Shown: piece by piece, positions 6,324 to 15,795 of the stretch
How positions within the stretch are numbered: the first letter of the stretch is position 1
Layout: each line of letters opens with the position of its first letter
Source: SZUA-36 sp963704855
Lineage (GTDB): Bacteria; Pseudomonadota; Gammaproteobacteria; Xanthomonadales; SZUA-36
Length of the DNA stretch: 64,000 nucleotides
Direction: 5' to 3'
NCBI GenBank assembly: GCA_963704855.1
Contig: CAVPHY010000002.1
Location: 186,001 to 250,000, forward strand
Notes under the pieces: model-generated
Seen by the model: only the letters and a program-made list of their open reading frames with translations
What the model was told of the DNA's origin: nothing
Databases searched by the model: none
Program-made: the position numbers and the translations under genes

Positions 6324-8219
6324 TTACCTGCTTTTATAGATTGGAACGACCTTTGCGGGTTTCGTACTAAAGCCGTACTTGGCCAGTTCCGGCACCAGGC
6401 GCACCAGTGCCTGTTGAAGGTACTTGGTGTCGTAACGTCTTACCGCCAGTTCAGAACTCTTCAGTTCCGCACGTAACTCTTCCCAATCGGCTACGCGAGG
6501 ATGGGCCAACAGGATTTTTTCATGCGTGGTCCGTTCATACGGTTCAAGCTCATGAAACAGCTGCTCAAATAACTTTTCACCGGGCCGCAGACCGGTATAG
6601 ATGATTTCGATATCCCGTCCGGGCTCTTTTCCGGCCAGGCGAATCAGGTGTTCCGCGAGGTAGGTGATATTGACTGGCTCACCCATATCCAGAACAAATA
6701 TTTCACCACCACTGCCGAGCACCGCTGCCTGCATGATCAACTGGCTGGCTTCAGAAATTGTCATGAAATACCGGGAGATTTCCGGATGAGTGACAGTGAC
6801 CGGCCCGCCCTTGGCAATCTGTTCCTGGAATAGCGGCACGACGCTGCCGTTTGAATTCAATACATTACCAAACCGGACCGTAATGAAGCGCATCTGTGAG
6901 CGTGCATTCATATTCTGACAATACATTTCGGCAACCCGCTTGGTCGCCCCCATGATATTGGCCGGATTGACCGCCTTGTCAGTCGAAATCAAAACAAAGG
7001 TGCCGACACCATGACGCTCTGCTGCCTCGGCCACGCGTATCGTTCCAAATACATTATTGCGGAACGCCTCGCGGATCTGGGTCTGCAGGATCGGCAGGTG
7101 TTTATAGGCGGCCGCGTGAAACACGACATCCGGCTTGTAATCACCAATGACCTTTTCAACCGTGGCAGGATCACAGATATCACCCAGCACCGAATTGAAC
7201 AGGAGATCATGATACTCACTGCGCAACTCGTGATCGATGCGGTACAGGGAATATTCACTGTGGTCCACGACGATCAATTCAACCGGATTCAGACGCGCAA
7301 TCTGGCGGCAAAGTTCTGAACCGATAGAGCCCCCGCCACCGGTAATCATGACGCGTTTACCCACCAGGCCGGCTCGTATGGACTCCCACTCCAGAGAAAC
7401 CGGATCACGTCCCAGAAGGTCATCAATGACGACCCGCTTCAGATCACCGATATTGGTCGCCTGCGAACCGAGATCCTGTAATGTTGGCAGCGTGCGGAAT
7501 TCAATTTTACTGAGTTCGCAGATTCCGACGATGCGCTGCATTTGCTGGTTGGTCGCTGAAGGCATTGCAATAATGGCCAGGTCAGTCTGATAGGCTGCGC
7601 CAATTCCCGGCAGGCCGTCAATGGCGCCGAGCACTGGAACACCGTGAACCTGCGCACCACGCAAACGTTCGTCATCATCCAGGAAACCGATGACGTCGAA
7701 CCCGCCACGACGACGCAATTCTCTTTCAAGCATCGCACCAGAACGTCCTGCTCCGATAATCAGCACCCGTTTGAAACCTTTTCCGGATGGGGTATTTGCG
7801 ATTTGTGAGTCTTTCCAGAACCGGTAGCACATCCTTGGCAGACCCAGTAACACGAACAGTAACACGGGATAAATCAGCAACGTTGGCATCCAGTGACCGA
7901 TTGCCGGCCCCTGTAAAAGCGCCAACACGGCTACAATGGCGACCGTTCCAAAAATACTGGCCCGGGCGATATTCCACATATCCGGGAAACTGGCGAAGCG
8001 CCATAAACCCTTATAAAGACCGGTTGCCCACAACACGCTGCCCTGTAACACCAGCACGATGCCTAAGCTCGCCAGGTCCGATATACTACTTGCAAGGCTT
8101 ATCGCAGAGGTGCTTTTTATCAGCCAGGCGGCCACGAACCAGGCAATCACGACCATGCAAAAATCATGCAAAATAACAGCTGCCCGCGGGTGGCGAATAA
8201 TGTCGATAATCCGTTTCAT
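6324..8219 (-). CDS. Membrane-anchored NDP-sugar 4,6-dehydratase/epimerase (CapD/WbpM/PglF type)
   Basis: 631 residues. Four N-terminal membrane segments (about residues 15-110) precede a CoA-binding-like Rossmann domain (VLIIGAGRSGAMLERELRRR) and a C-terminal SDR dehydratase domain beginning MITGGGGSIGSELCRQI near residue 290. The family active-site stretch STDKAVNPANIMGATKR is intact. Homologues such as WbpM and PglF convert UDP-GlcNAc to the 4-keto-6-deoxy sugar that starts synthesis of bacillosamine, QuiNAc or FucNAc. The stop overlaps the start of the upstream glycosyltransferase-side gene by four bases (ATGA). Together with the WecA-like gene it probably supplies and loads the first sugar of an O-antigen or capsule repeat. 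Confidence 0.9.
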   Translation of the reverse strand: MKRIIDIIRHPRAAVILHDFCMVVIAWFVAAWLIKSTSAISLASSISDLASLGIVLVLQGSVLWATGLYKGLWRFASFPDMWNIARASIFGTVAIVAVLALLQGPAIGHWMPTLLIYPVLLFVLLGLPRMCYRFWKDSQIANTPSGKGFKRVLIIGAGRSGAMLERELRRRGGFDVIGFLDDDERLRGAQVHGVPVLGAIDGLPGIGAAYQTDLAIIAMPSATNQQMQRIVGICELSKIEFRTLPTLQDLGSQATNIGDLKRVVIDDLLGRDPVSLEWESIRAGLVGKRVMITGGGGSIGSELCRQIARLNPVELIVVDHSEYSLYRIDHELRSEYHDLLFNSVLGDICDPATVEKVIGDYKPDVVFHAAAYKHLPILQTQIREAFRNNVFGTIRVAEAAERHGVGTFVLISTDKAVNPANIMGATKRVAEMYCQNMNARSQMRFITVRFGNVLNSNGSVVPLFQEQIAKGGPVTVTHPEISRYFMTISEASQLIMQAAVLGSGGEIFVLDMGEPVNITYLAEHLIRLAGKEPGRDIEIIYTGLRPGEKLFEQLFHELEPYERTTHEKILLAHPRVADWEELRAELKSSELAVRRYDTKYLQQALVRLVPELAKYGFSTKPAKVVPIYKSR

Positions 8220-9256
8220 TTCACCTGAACATCAGCAGTCATGCCAAGCCTCCTGTTTGCAATGTGCCAGCATGTTGCGAGCAGTATCAAGGTAACCCCT
8301 GCCGTCGCCATGGCATATTGCGGATATCTTCTTGCCAGCACTACGGCCGGCAGCACCAACACCAGGTTAATAGCCTGATATACCACCAATACCCGGCGGT
8401 GCGTCCATCCCTGGGCGATCAACCGTTGGTAGATGTGTTGGGCGTGCGCAGTATACCACCGCTCCCGGCGAAATGCCCTTGTAAGGAGGGTCAGCGTTGC
8501 ATCAACAAGGAACACGGACATTATCAAAATCGAAACGGAAATCCCCAGGCTGCCGGTCTGCATTCCGTAGACCACAAAGGCAGCAAAAATGAAGCCCAGG
8601 GGAACACTGGAAACATCGCCCATGAATACCTTTGCGACAGGGAAATTCAAAGGTAGAAAACCAGCACAGGCAGCAGCAACGGCCAAGGCAATCAGGGCCA
8701 TTGGATACGCACCACCTGCCTGGAATAAAACCGCCATTGTCACACCTGCAAACACTCCCTGAAACCCCGCCATGCCATTGCTTCCATCCATGAAGTTGTA
8801 CGCGTTCATCAACCAGACCATCGCCAGGATAACAACTGCCCAAAGAACCATATCCGTCAAAGGAAATCCCACCCGACCGAAGCCTATCAGCCAGATACTG
8901 ACCACAAGCTGAATAGTCAACCGCAACAAGGATGAAACCGACTTCTTGTCATCACGCCAACCGACTATCGCGAGCAACAGTACACCGGGCAATACGTTTT
9001 GCCACCAAAAATCGGGTAAAGAAATGATTAACTCCAGGCACAGCGTTGTCACGACAATACTGAATACCAGGCCCAGGCCGCCGCCGGTCGGCGTTGCGCG
9101 CTGATGGCTTTGGCGTTCACCTGGATGCGTGATCATGCCTGACTTCTCGGCCAGTTTCATCGCCCGCAAACAACCGAAATAACTCAGGACAGCGCCGAAC
9201 AGGCTGACTGCAATCCAGCTGCATACAACCTGCCATTCCGAAACAAACAGGCTCAC
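8216..9256 (-). CDS. Undecaprenyl-phosphate sugar-1-phosphate transferase (WecA/WbpL/MraY family)
   Basis: 346 residues with about ten hydrophobic segments. Conserved family elements are visible: HQRATPTGGGLG near residue 50, the NAYNFMDGSNGMAG loop with its catalytic aspartates, and FMGDVSSVPLGF. Known function: transfer of a HexNAc-1-phosphate from UDP-sugar to undecaprenyl phosphate at the inner membrane. It lies directly before the CapD/WbpM-like dehydratase, a WbpL-WbpM-like pairing that suggests initiation of O-antigen with a QuiNAc or FucNAc-type sugar. The start is GTG. MurX/MraY itself is excluded because it would sit in the dcw cluster and differs in the loop motifs. Confidence 0.87.
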   Translation of the reverse strand: MSLFVSEWQVVCSWIAVSLFGAVLSYFGCLRAMKLAEKSGMITHPGERQSHQRATPTGGGLGLVFSIVVTTLCLELIISLPDFWWQNVLPGVLLLAIVGWRDDKKSVSSLLRLTIQLVVSIWLIGFGRVGFPLTDMVLWAVVILAMVWLMNAYNFMDGSNGMAGFQGVFAGVTMAVLFQAGGAYPMALIALAVAAACAGFLPLNFPVAKVFMGDVSSVPLGFIFAAFVVYGMQTGSLGISVSILIMSVFLVDATLTLLTRAFRRERWYTAHAQHIYQRLIAQGWTHRRVLVVYQAINLVLVLPAVVLARRYPQYAMATAGVTLILLATCWHIANRRLGMTADVQVK

Positions 9257-9259
9257 TAA

Positions 9260-10426
9260 CTACTCACCCAGGACACCGCGAATGATCCGCGTGGTACTCC
9301 AGTTCTTGCAACTGGGACACTGCCAATGATGACTGTGACCTGCATAACCACAATGTGTACAACGAAAGGAAGGTTGCCTGGCAAGCAGTTTTTGGGCCAC
9401 GGCACGAAGTATTTCATCACCGGACTCCGTTTCAGGCCCGCCTTCGAGTTTCAATTGAATCAGGTAATCCAGTCCCTTGACCGACGGCCGGCGAGTCAAG
9501 GCTTCAGCCAGGTAACGGGTGGCCGTCTCCAGGCCCTGCTCTTTACGTATCACCTTTGTCAGTGACTGCAACAGGCTGATCCCATCATAGTCTTTGACCC
9601 ATTTCTGCATACTCGCAAGTGCCCGCGGGAACTCCCCTGCCTTCTGCGCACAGTCAAGATAGGCGTCCAGAATGTCATGAATATACTCGAGGTCCATTTC
9701 CGAGATTTCTTCATATACATCGAGCGCCTCGGTAAACATCTCCTGTTGACCGGCGATTTTTGCAAGTATGAGTCGAGCACGAATGCTTTCCGGAAAATAT
9801 CGCCTGGCCTGTCGAAGGTATTTTCTTGCAGAAGCGATCTTGTTTGCGATCAGGTCGATTTCCGCCATTTCACAACAAAAATGCGCCATCACCATGCCCA
9901 TCTTCTCACCGGTCACGGCTTCAAGTTGTTGTGCATGTTGAAGGGCTTTATCCCAGTCTTTCTCCTGTTGGTAAATATCCAGCAGGTGACGGAGCGCGGA
10001 GGGGGCCTGGGACTCTCGTTCAATCAGTTCCTTGAACAGGTTCTCCGCTCGATCAAACAGACCGGCGCGCATATAGTCCTCACCCAGTTCCAGTAAGGCA
10101 CGCGTTTTCTGGCGTTCATCCAGACCGGGTTTTGAGATGATATTCTGGTGAACCCGTATCGCCCGCTCGACCTCACCACGACGCCTGAACAGACTGCCCA
10201 GCGCAAGATGGGTTTCAATGGTATCGGCCGTGACTTCGGCCATCTCTATGAATACCGCGATCGCCTTATCCGGCTGTTCATCCAGCAGGTAATTCAGGCC
10301 CTGGAAGTAGCGGTTGCTGAAATTGCGATTTCGCTTTCGCTCCCCGCGACGGGTGGTGCTTTTGGCCAGAATCCAGCCACCCCATGCGGCTGCTGGAATC
10401 AGTGCCAGCAACAGGGTTTCAATCAT
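9260..10426 (-). CDS. lapB: Lipopolysaccharide assembly protein B (YciM), TPR/rubredoxin-like
   Basis: 388 residues, the LapB norm. An N-terminal membrane anchor (LLLALIPAAAWGGWILA) is followed by six to nine TPR units (about residues 40-340) and a C-terminal rubredoxin-type metal knuckle with two CxxC pairs (CTHCGY and CPSCKNW). In E. coli LapB brings LpxC to FtsH for degradation and so balances LPS with phospholipid synthesis. It overlaps lapA by eight bases, the conserved lapAB arrangement, here continuing into LPS sugar genes. Confidence 0.93.
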   Translation of the reverse strand: MIETLLLALIPAAAWGGWILAKSTTRRGERKRNRNFSNRYFQGLNYLLDEQPDKAIAVFIEMAEVTADTIETHLALGSLFRRRGEVERAIRVHQNIISKPGLDERQKTRALLELGEDYMRAGLFDRAENLFKELIERESQAPSALRHLLDIYQQEKDWDKALQHAQQLEAVTGEKMGMVMAHFCCEMAEIDLIANKIASARKYLRQARRYFPESIRARLILAKIAGQQEMFTEALDVYEEISEMDLEYIHDILDAYLDCAQKAGEFPRALASMQKWVKDYDGISLLQSLTKVIRKEQGLETATRYLAEALTRRPSVKGLDYLIQLKLEGGPETESGDEILRAVAQKLLARQPSFRCTHCGYAGHSHHWQCPSCKNWSTTRIIRGVLGE

Positions 10427-10697
10427 CAGGCAGGCTTAAGTCAGTTCTGTTTTGTTTTAATAACACGCTGCGCGCTTTGCGCAACTGCATACGTAATGGC
10501 AGGACACGGGCGAGATATACGGCCCCCATACCCAGCATGATGCCCATTGAAAAGCCCAACAAGATCGCCAGGCCCAATGGCAGTTCGAGCTGCACCCAGA
10601 GCAGGTCCAGTTGCACAGGGCTGGAATTGAGGGTTCCAACCAGTAGCCCAACCAAAATGGCTGCAATGGCCATCAGGATAAAGCCCAATTTTTTCAC
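10419..10697 (-). CDS. lapA: LapA family membrane protein (DUF1049)
   Basis: 92 residues from a GTG start, with two transmembrane segments (about 3-22 and 38-62) separated by a short periplasmic loop, then a basic coiled stretch (LRMQLRKARSVLLKQ). This matches LapA/YciS, the partner encoded before LapB. Its molecular role is not well defined; it is linked to LapB-dependent LPS regulation. It lies 26 bases after ihfB, so ihfB-lapA-lapB can be one transcript as in many gammaproteobacteria. Confidence 0.85.
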   Translation of the reverse strand: MKKLGFILMAIAAILVGLLVGTLNSSPVQLDLLWVQLELPLGLAILLGFSMGIMLGMGAVYLARVLPLRMQLRKARSVLLKQNRTDLSLPDD

Positions 10698-10723
10698 GAT
10701 AACTTTTTACCTGTTCTAGGTGA

Positions 10724-11011
10724 TCAGTCGTCAGCGTTGTTTACCCGGTCACGCAGGGATTTACCTGGTTTGAAGTGCGGCACATGCTTGCCTGGCAATG
10801 CAACGGCTTCACCTGTTTTCGGGTTGCGGCCCATTCTTGGCGCGCGATGATGCAATGAAAAACTCCCGAAACCCCTGATTTCAATACGCTCACCGAGGGA
10901 CAGTGAACTGCTCATTTGTTCCAGAATGGATTTAACTCCAAGTTCAACGTCGAGATGTGCCAGATGCTGTTGCACTTCGGCCAGACGATCAATCAATTCT
11001 GATTTAGTCAT
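10724..11011 (-). CDS. ihfB: Integration host factor subunit beta
   Basis: 95 residues from the ATG at 11011 (MTKSELIDRLAEVQQ), preferred over the ATG three codons upstream because the AGGA ribosome site is only two bases from that one. The DNA-binding arm signature GFGSFSLHHRAPRMGRNP and the tail typical of HU/IHF are present, including the proline that intercalates in the minor groove. It pairs with IhfA to bend DNA. It lies just downstream of rpsA, separated by a terminator hairpin, so it probably also has its own promoter, as in E. coli. Confidence 0.95.
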   Translation of the reverse strand: MTKSELIDRLAEVQQHLAHLDVELGVKSILEQMSSSLSLGERIEIRGFGSFSLHHRAPRMGRNPKTGEAVALPGKHVPHFKPGKSLRDRVNNADD

Positions 11012-11048
11012 TTTTCTCATATTCCTGTTTTGAATTATTAGACCTGGT

Positions 11049-11083
11049 CAAAAAACGGGCGACTCAACCTGAGCCGCCCGTTT
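11049..11083 (-). terminator. Intrinsic terminator after rpsA
   Basis: On the minus strand AACGGGCG (11082-11075) pairs with CGCCCGTT (11061-11054), extended by inner pairs around a small loop with one mismatch, and is followed by six T residues. It sits seven bases beyond the rpsA stop and before ihfB. Confidence 0.8.
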
Positions 11084-11089
11084 CCCGAA

Positions 11090-12766
11090 TCAATTATCCT
11101 GATCGAGTTGCTCTTTGAGCAATTCACCCAACGAAGTTGTACCACTGGCAGCATTCTGCGAATGGTAATCTTCAAGCGCTTCGGCAAGCTCATCATCTTC
11201 CAGGGCACGAATGGACAGGGACAGGGTGCGATTCTTGCGATCCAGGCTGATAAATTTAGCCTCGACCTCATCACCTACGCTGAAAACCTTGGAAGCATCT
11301 TCGACACGCTCTTTCTTGATATCGGAGGCGCGCAGATAACCTTCAACCCCATCCATCAGTTCGATAACCGCGCCGCGGGCATCCACTTCCTTGACAATGC
11401 CTTTCACCTGGCTTCCACGCGGGTTCTCTGCCATGAAGGTTGCAAATGGATCCTGATCCAGTTGCTTGAGACCCAGTGAAATGCGCTCACGTTCGGGGTC
11501 AACAGCCAGAACGACGGCTTCGACTTCCTCACCCTTGGTGAAATTGCGAACAGATTCTTCACCCGGTGTGAGCCAGGAGATATCGGACAGGTGAACCAGT
11601 CCATCGATACCACCGTCCAGACCGATAAAGATACCAAAATCCGTGATGGATTTGATTGCACCGGTGACACGATCACCCTTGTTATGGGTAGCCGCAAAAG
11701 TTTCCCATGGGTTGGATGCGCACTGCTTCATGCCCAATGAAATACGACGGCGTTCTTCGTCGATCTCGAGAACCATCACTTCGGTTTCATCTCCGGTCTG
11801 AACCACCTTGGCCGGGTTGATGTTCTTGTTGGTCCAGTCCATTTCTGAAACGTGAACCAAACCTTCAACACCATCTTCAATTTCAACGAAACAACCATAA
11901 TCGGTAATATTGGAAACATGGCCAAACAGGCGTGAACCAACCGGATAACGGCGGGCCAGATCGCTCCATGGATCGTCGCCCAACTGTTTCAGGCCAAGGG
12001 AGACACGGTTACGTTCACGGTCGAAACGCAGAACCCGTACTTCCAGCTCGTCGCCCACGTTGACAACTTCACTCGGATGACGGACACGCTTCCAGGCCAT
12101 GTCAGTAATGTGCAACAGGCCATCGATACCGCCGAGGTCGATAAACGCACCATAATCGGTGAGATTCTTGACCACACCCGTTACCTTGGCACCCTCTTCC
12201 AGTTCTTCAAGCAACTGCTCGCGCTCTGCGCTGAACTCGAGTTCAACAACAGCACGACGTGATACAACCACGTTATTACGCTTACGGTCCAGCTTGATGA
12301 TTTTGAAATCCAGGTCCTTGCCTTCCAGATACGTCGGGTCACGAACCGGACGCACATCCACCAGCGAACCCGGCAGGAACGCACGAATATCATTGATATC
12401 GACCGTAAAGCCACCTTTGACTTTTCCGCTGATTTTGCCCTGGATGGTCTCTTCGCCGGTAAAGGCGTTTTCGAGTTTGTCCCAAACCATGGCACGTTTG
12501 GCTTTTTCGCGTGACAGTCGGGTTTCACCGTAACCATCTTCGATGGCTTCCAGGGCAACTTCTACGCTATCTCCTACTTCTACTTCCAGTTCACCGTCCA
12601 GAGAACGGAACTGGTAGATTGGCACAATGCCCTCTGATTTTAATCCGGCGTTGACGACAACTACATCGTCTCTGATTTCTACTACCGTACCGGTAATAAT
12701 TGCTCCTGGCGTCAGGCTTTGCGACGCGAGGCTTTGTTCAAATAATTCAGCGAAACTTTCAGTCAT
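11090..12766 (-). CDS. rpsA: 30S ribosomal protein S1
   Basis: 558 residues from ATG 12766 (MTESFAELFEQSL), the conserved S1 start; a longer frame to 12874 is only untranslated leader. Six S1 OB-fold repeats are visible, each with a variant of GxVxxITDYGxFVxxxxGxxGLxHxS, for example near residues 190-260, 275-345, 360-435 and 450-520. S1 binds mRNA leaders and helps the 30S subunit start on structured transcripts. The tail (AASGTTSLGELLKEQLDQDN) is typical. It is placed between cmk and ihfB, as in E. coli. Confidence 0.97.
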   Translation of the reverse strand: MTESFAELFEQSLASQSLTPGAIITGTVVEIRDDVVVVNAGLKSEGIVPIYQFRSLDGELEVEVGDSVEVALEAIEDGYGETRLSREKAKRAMVWDKLENAFTGEETIQGKISGKVKGGFTVDINDIRAFLPGSLVDVRPVRDPTYLEGKDLDFKIIKLDRKRNNVVVSRRAVVELEFSAEREQLLEELEEGAKVTGVVKNLTDYGAFIDLGGIDGLLHITDMAWKRVRHPSEVVNVGDELEVRVLRFDRERNRVSLGLKQLGDDPWSDLARRYPVGSRLFGHVSNITDYGCFVEIEDGVEGLVHVSEMDWTNKNINPAKVVQTGDETEVMVLEIDEERRRISLGMKQCASNPWETFAATHNKGDRVTGAIKSITDFGIFIGLDGGIDGLVHLSDISWLTPGEESVRNFTKGEEVEAVVLAVDPERERISLGLKQLDQDPFATFMAENPRGSQVKGIVKEVDARGAVIELMDGVEGYLRASDIKKERVEDASKVFSVGDEVEAKFISLDRKNRTLSLSIRALEDDELAEALEDYHSQNAASGTTSLGELLKEQLDQDN

Positions 12767-12910
12767 TGGTTTAATCTCAACAAACATCCCGTAAAACAAC
12801 GGGGTGTCCACCTGGTTATGGGGCACAGGATTGTGCCGGTTAAAAAAACCACCGCCCAACATGGGCAAAGGCATAATTATCTTTTACAAACAGTAGCTTG
12901 ATTAGATGCA
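12767..12910 (-). promoter_or_regulatory. rpsA leader region
   Basis: This 144-base gap between cmk and rpsA is long for an otherwise tight cluster and shows several hairpin-prone stretches on the minus strand (for example GCCCATGTTGGGC). In enterobacteria the rpsA leader folds into hairpins through which S1 represses its own translation. A similar role here is inference. No strong promoter hexamers could be singled out. Confidence 0.35.
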
Positions 12911-13591
12911 CTAAATCAATGAAACAATTTTTTCGAACACTTCATCAATGCTCAATTCAGTTGAATCAATGATCACAGCATCTTCAGCCGGTCTTAGCGG
13001 CGCGATGTCACGCGACTGATCGCGCAAATCACGGGCTTTGATCTCTTTGAAAAGGCGCGTGAGGTTAACACTTTCCCCTTTTTCTTTCAACTGCTTATAA
13101 CGTCTTTGCGCGCGAATCTCCGCGCTTGCGGTCAGAAATATCTTGAGTTTTGCATCCGGAAATATAACGGTTCCCATGTCCCGGCCATCCGCCACCAACC
13201 CCGGGGCCTGGCGAAAACGTCTCTGACGCCCGCTCAATGCAGTCCTGACAGCGGGTATCACGGCTATTTTGGATGCCACCACCCCGGTATCCTCGTGCCG
13301 CAATAGGTCGCTGACATCCTCGCCTTCAAGCCAGGAGAGCACATCGTTCCCCCTGGTTTCGAAACGAATATCAAGATTGGCTGCAGTTTCTCCCAGTGCG
13401 GCCTCGTCATCCAGGGCCAACTGCCTTTTCATCACCGCCAGTGCGGTCAAACGATAAAGCGCGCCACTATCCAGGAAGTGCCAGCCAAGATAATTGGCGA
13501 GACGGGTTGTAATGGTGCCCTTGCCGGAACCGCCTGGGCCATCAACGGCTATGACCGGCACATCGGCAGAGACGACTTTCGGTTTATTCAC
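12911..13591 (-). CDS. cmk: Cytidylate kinase
   Basis: 226 residues from a GTG start that overlaps the aroA stop by four bases (GTGA). The P-loop GPGGSGKGTI lies near residues 18-27, and the CMP-binding region LDSGALYRLTAL and VADGRDMGTVIFPDA are intact. It phosphorylates CMP and dCMP for pyrimidine nucleotide recycling. Its place between aroA and rpsA is the standard gammaproteobacterial order. Translational coupling to aroA is likely from the overlap. Confidence 0.95.
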   Translation of the reverse strand: MNKPKVVSADVPVIAVDGPGGSGKGTITTRLANYLGWHFLDSGALYRLTALAVMKRQLALDDEAALGETAANLDIRFETRGNDVLSWLEGEDVSDLLRHEDTGVVASKIAVIPAVRTALSGRQRRFRQAPGLVADGRDMGTVIFPDAKLKIFLTASAEIRAQRRYKQLKEKGESVNLTRLFKEIKARDLRDQSRDIAPLRPAEDAVIIDSTELSIDEVFEKIVSLI

Positions 13592-14889
13592 GGCATTTCC
13601 GCCAGACGCATTTTTGCGCCAAGAAGCTCCATGTCTCGCGTGAAACCCGGATACGAGGTTGCGATATACTCCGCCTCCTCGATCATTACCCGGCCGGATG
13701 CAACCAGACCCAGTACTGCAAAAGACATGGCACAGCGGTGGTCGCCAGCACTTTGTACGCGGCCGCCGGTAACCTTGCCGCCCCGGATATCAATGCCATC
13801 GGGATACTCCTGCAGCTCAACCCCCAGCTTACGCAAGCCCGTGGCCATGACCGCGATCCGGTCGCTTTCCTTCACCCTGAGCTCAGCCGCGCCCCTTATT
13901 CTCGTTACACCCGACGCGGTGACCGCCAGCGCCATCAACAGTGGCAATTCATCGATCATGTCAGGCACGAGGGATTCAGGAACATCAATACCTTTGAGGC
14001 CGTCACTGAATACAAGGCGAACATCACCGACCGGCTCGGTACTTTGTGCGGCTTGATCAAGGATGCTGACATCCGCACCCATCGCTTCCAGGCAATGCAG
14101 AAATCCGGTTCGTGTCGGATTCAGCCCTACCTTCTTCACTGTGACATCCGAGCCCGGGGTCATGGCCGCAGCCGCCAGTGAAAACACGGCGGAAGAGATA
14201 TCAGCCGGAACCGCAAAACGGCATGCCTTCAACTTCGAGCCCCCCTCGACACTGCAAGGTGAAGGCAGGTCGACCCCAAATATCGGTAACATACGTTCGG
14301 TATGGTCTCTGCTCAGGTGGGGTTCCCTGACCCGCGTGGTGCCGGCAGCAAACAGACCGGCAAGCAGGACACAGGACTTGATCTGGGCACTGGCGACGGG
14401 GGAAACATACTCGATTGCCCGCAATCCACGGCTGGCGCGTATTAACAGGGGTGCAGTGCCGGATTCCGACGCACTGATGTCAGCGCCCATCATCGTCAGG
14501 GGTGCAACAATGCGCCGCATGGGCCGGCTGTTCAGGGACTTATCACCAACCAATGTGCTGTCGAAATCCTGCCCACTCAGCACGCCCGCGAGCAGACGCA
14601 TCGCCGTGCCGGAATTGCCCATATCGAGGATTCCGCTGGACGGTGGTTTGAATGACCCGCCGGTGCCGGTTATACAGATCCGGCCCGGGCTGCGTTCCAC
14701 GACCGCCCCCAGCTGTTCGCAGGCCCTCAACGTGGCCAGCGTATCTTCACTTTCAAGCAGCCCGCTCAGTTCGGAGCGCCCCGCGGCCAGGCTTGAAAAT
14801 ATCAGGGCCCTGTGACTGATGGACTTGTCACCGGGTGGTGTTATCTCACCATGCAGGCCGGAAATGGATGGTTCAACCGTCAGGATCAC
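13588..14889 (-). CDS. aroA: 3-phosphoshikimate 1-carboxyvinyltransferase (EPSP synthase)
   Basis: 433 residues from a GTG start preceded by a G-rich ribosome site. The PEP and shikimate-3-phosphate binding motifs PPGDKSISHRALI (about residues 17-29) and LDMGNSGTAMRLLAG (about 88-102) are present, with the C-terminal KESDRIAVMATGL. It catalyses the sixth step of the shikimate pathway. The alanine in GNSGTAMR is the ordinary glyphosate-sensitive or class II-type context and cannot be resolved further by eye. It lies downstream of pheA, 60 bases after its stop, without the tyrA/hisC genes found there in some relatives. Confidence 0.95.
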   Translation of the reverse strand: MILTVEPSISGLHGEITPPGDKSISHRALIFSSLAAGRSELSGLLESEDTLATLRACEQLGAVVERSPGRICITGTGGSFKPPSSGILDMGNSGTAMRLLAGVLSGQDFDSTLVGDKSLNSRPMRRIVAPLTMMGADISASESGTAPLLIRASRGLRAIEYVSPVASAQIKSCVLLAGLFAAGTTRVREPHLSRDHTERMLPIFGVDLPSPCSVEGGSKLKACRFAVPADISSAVFSLAAAAMTPGSDVTVKKVGLNPTRTGFLHCLEAMGADVSILDQAAQSTEPVGDVRLVFSDGLKGIDVPESLVPDMIDELPLLMALAVTASGVTRIRGAAELRVKESDRIAVMATGLRKLGVELQEYPDGIDIRGGKVTGGRVQSAGDHRCAMSFAVLGLVASGRVMIEEAEYIATSYPGFTRDMELLGAKMRLAEMP

Positions 14890-14949
14890 GTACGTCCCCC
14901 TTCAAGCGGAAATCGTTCAATACACCCTGCCGTGGGCCCACCCGGGCTG

Positions 14950-15795
14950 TCAACCATCGACACGGACGCCCGCTGCGAGTGGTGTGTTGACTGCTTTCGG
15001 ATACGACCCCAGCACCCGTGTAAGGCTCGCCTGATCTTGCATCTCGGCCAGGGCGGTCTTCAGAGGTTCGGTCTCTGCATGACCATCCACATCGATGAAA
15101 AACACGTACGACCAACGGCCAACCCTGGCGGGACGCGATTCGATCCGGCTCATATTCAAAGAATGACGCGCCAATGGCGTCAGCAGGGCATGCAGGGCAC
15201 CCGGGCCTTCGTCGCCCGCAAGCAACAGGGAGGTTTTGTCATCGCCCGATGGGGTCAGCAACTGTCTGCCAATGACCAGGAAGCGGGTCGTGTTATCAGT
15301 CCGGTCCTCGATACTCGAAAACAATACCGGCACACCGTAAATTTCAGCAGCGGAGCGGCTGGATATTGCCGCAGCGTCAGGTGAGTGCCTTACACGCCTG
15401 GCGGCCTCGGCATTGCTGCTCACCGCAATGCATTCAGCTGAGGGCAGGTGCTGTCGAATCCAGTTCCTGCACTGCGAAAGGGATTGCTGGTGAGAATATA
15501 TCCGCTCAATATTCTGCAGGCCTTTGGCCTGGCTCAACAGGTTGTGATGAATCGCCATTTCGATTTCACCGCAAATTTTCAGATCGGAATCGACAAAACG
15601 GTCAAGGGTATGACTGACGATACCCTGGTTGGAGTTCTCTACCGGGACAACGCCAAAATCTGCCTCGGAGGACTCCACCTGGGAAAAAACATCATCAATA
15701 CCGGTCACCCCGAGCGCCCTTACAGAGTGACCGAAATGCTGGGTTACAGCCTGTTGTGTAAATGTGCCTTCCGGGCCGAGATATGCAATTTTCAA
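14950..15795 (-). CDS. pheA: Prephenate dehydratase part of the P-protein (pheA, downstream frame)
   Basis: About 281 residues read from TTG 15795 (LKIAYLGPEGTFTQQAV). The dehydratase domain (GPEGTFTQQ, VVPVENSNQGIVSHTLD, DRTDNTTRFLVIG) is followed by an ACT domain with the phenylalanine-binding ESRP element (MSRIESRPARVGRW). In most gammaproteobacteria this is fused to chorismate mutase; here the mutase lies in the adjacent frame and a single extra T at 15794-15795 separates them. An AGGA five bases before the TTG could allow independent translation, so either a frameshifted fusion or two overlapping genes is possible. Product: phenylpyruvate from prephenate for phenylalanine. Confidence 0.85.
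   Translation of the reverse strand: MKIAYLGPEGTFTQQAVTQHFGHSVRALGVTGIDDVFSQVESSEADFGVVPVENSNQGIVSHTLDRFVDSDLKICGEIEMAIHHNLLSQAKGLQNIERIYSHQQSLSQCRNWIRQHLPSAECIAVSSNAEAARRVRHSPDAAAISSRSAAEIYGVPVLFSSIEDRTDNTTRFLVIGRQLLTPSGDDKTSLLLAGDEGPGALHALLTPLARHSLNMSRIESRPARVGRWSYVFFIDVDGHAETEPLKTALAEMQDQASLTRVLGSYPKAVNTPLAAGVRVDG

Noticed and set aside
11012..11020. ihfB start at the ATG three codons upstream
   Set aside because: Its AGGA is only two bases away, and the conserved protein begins MTKSELI at the next ATG.
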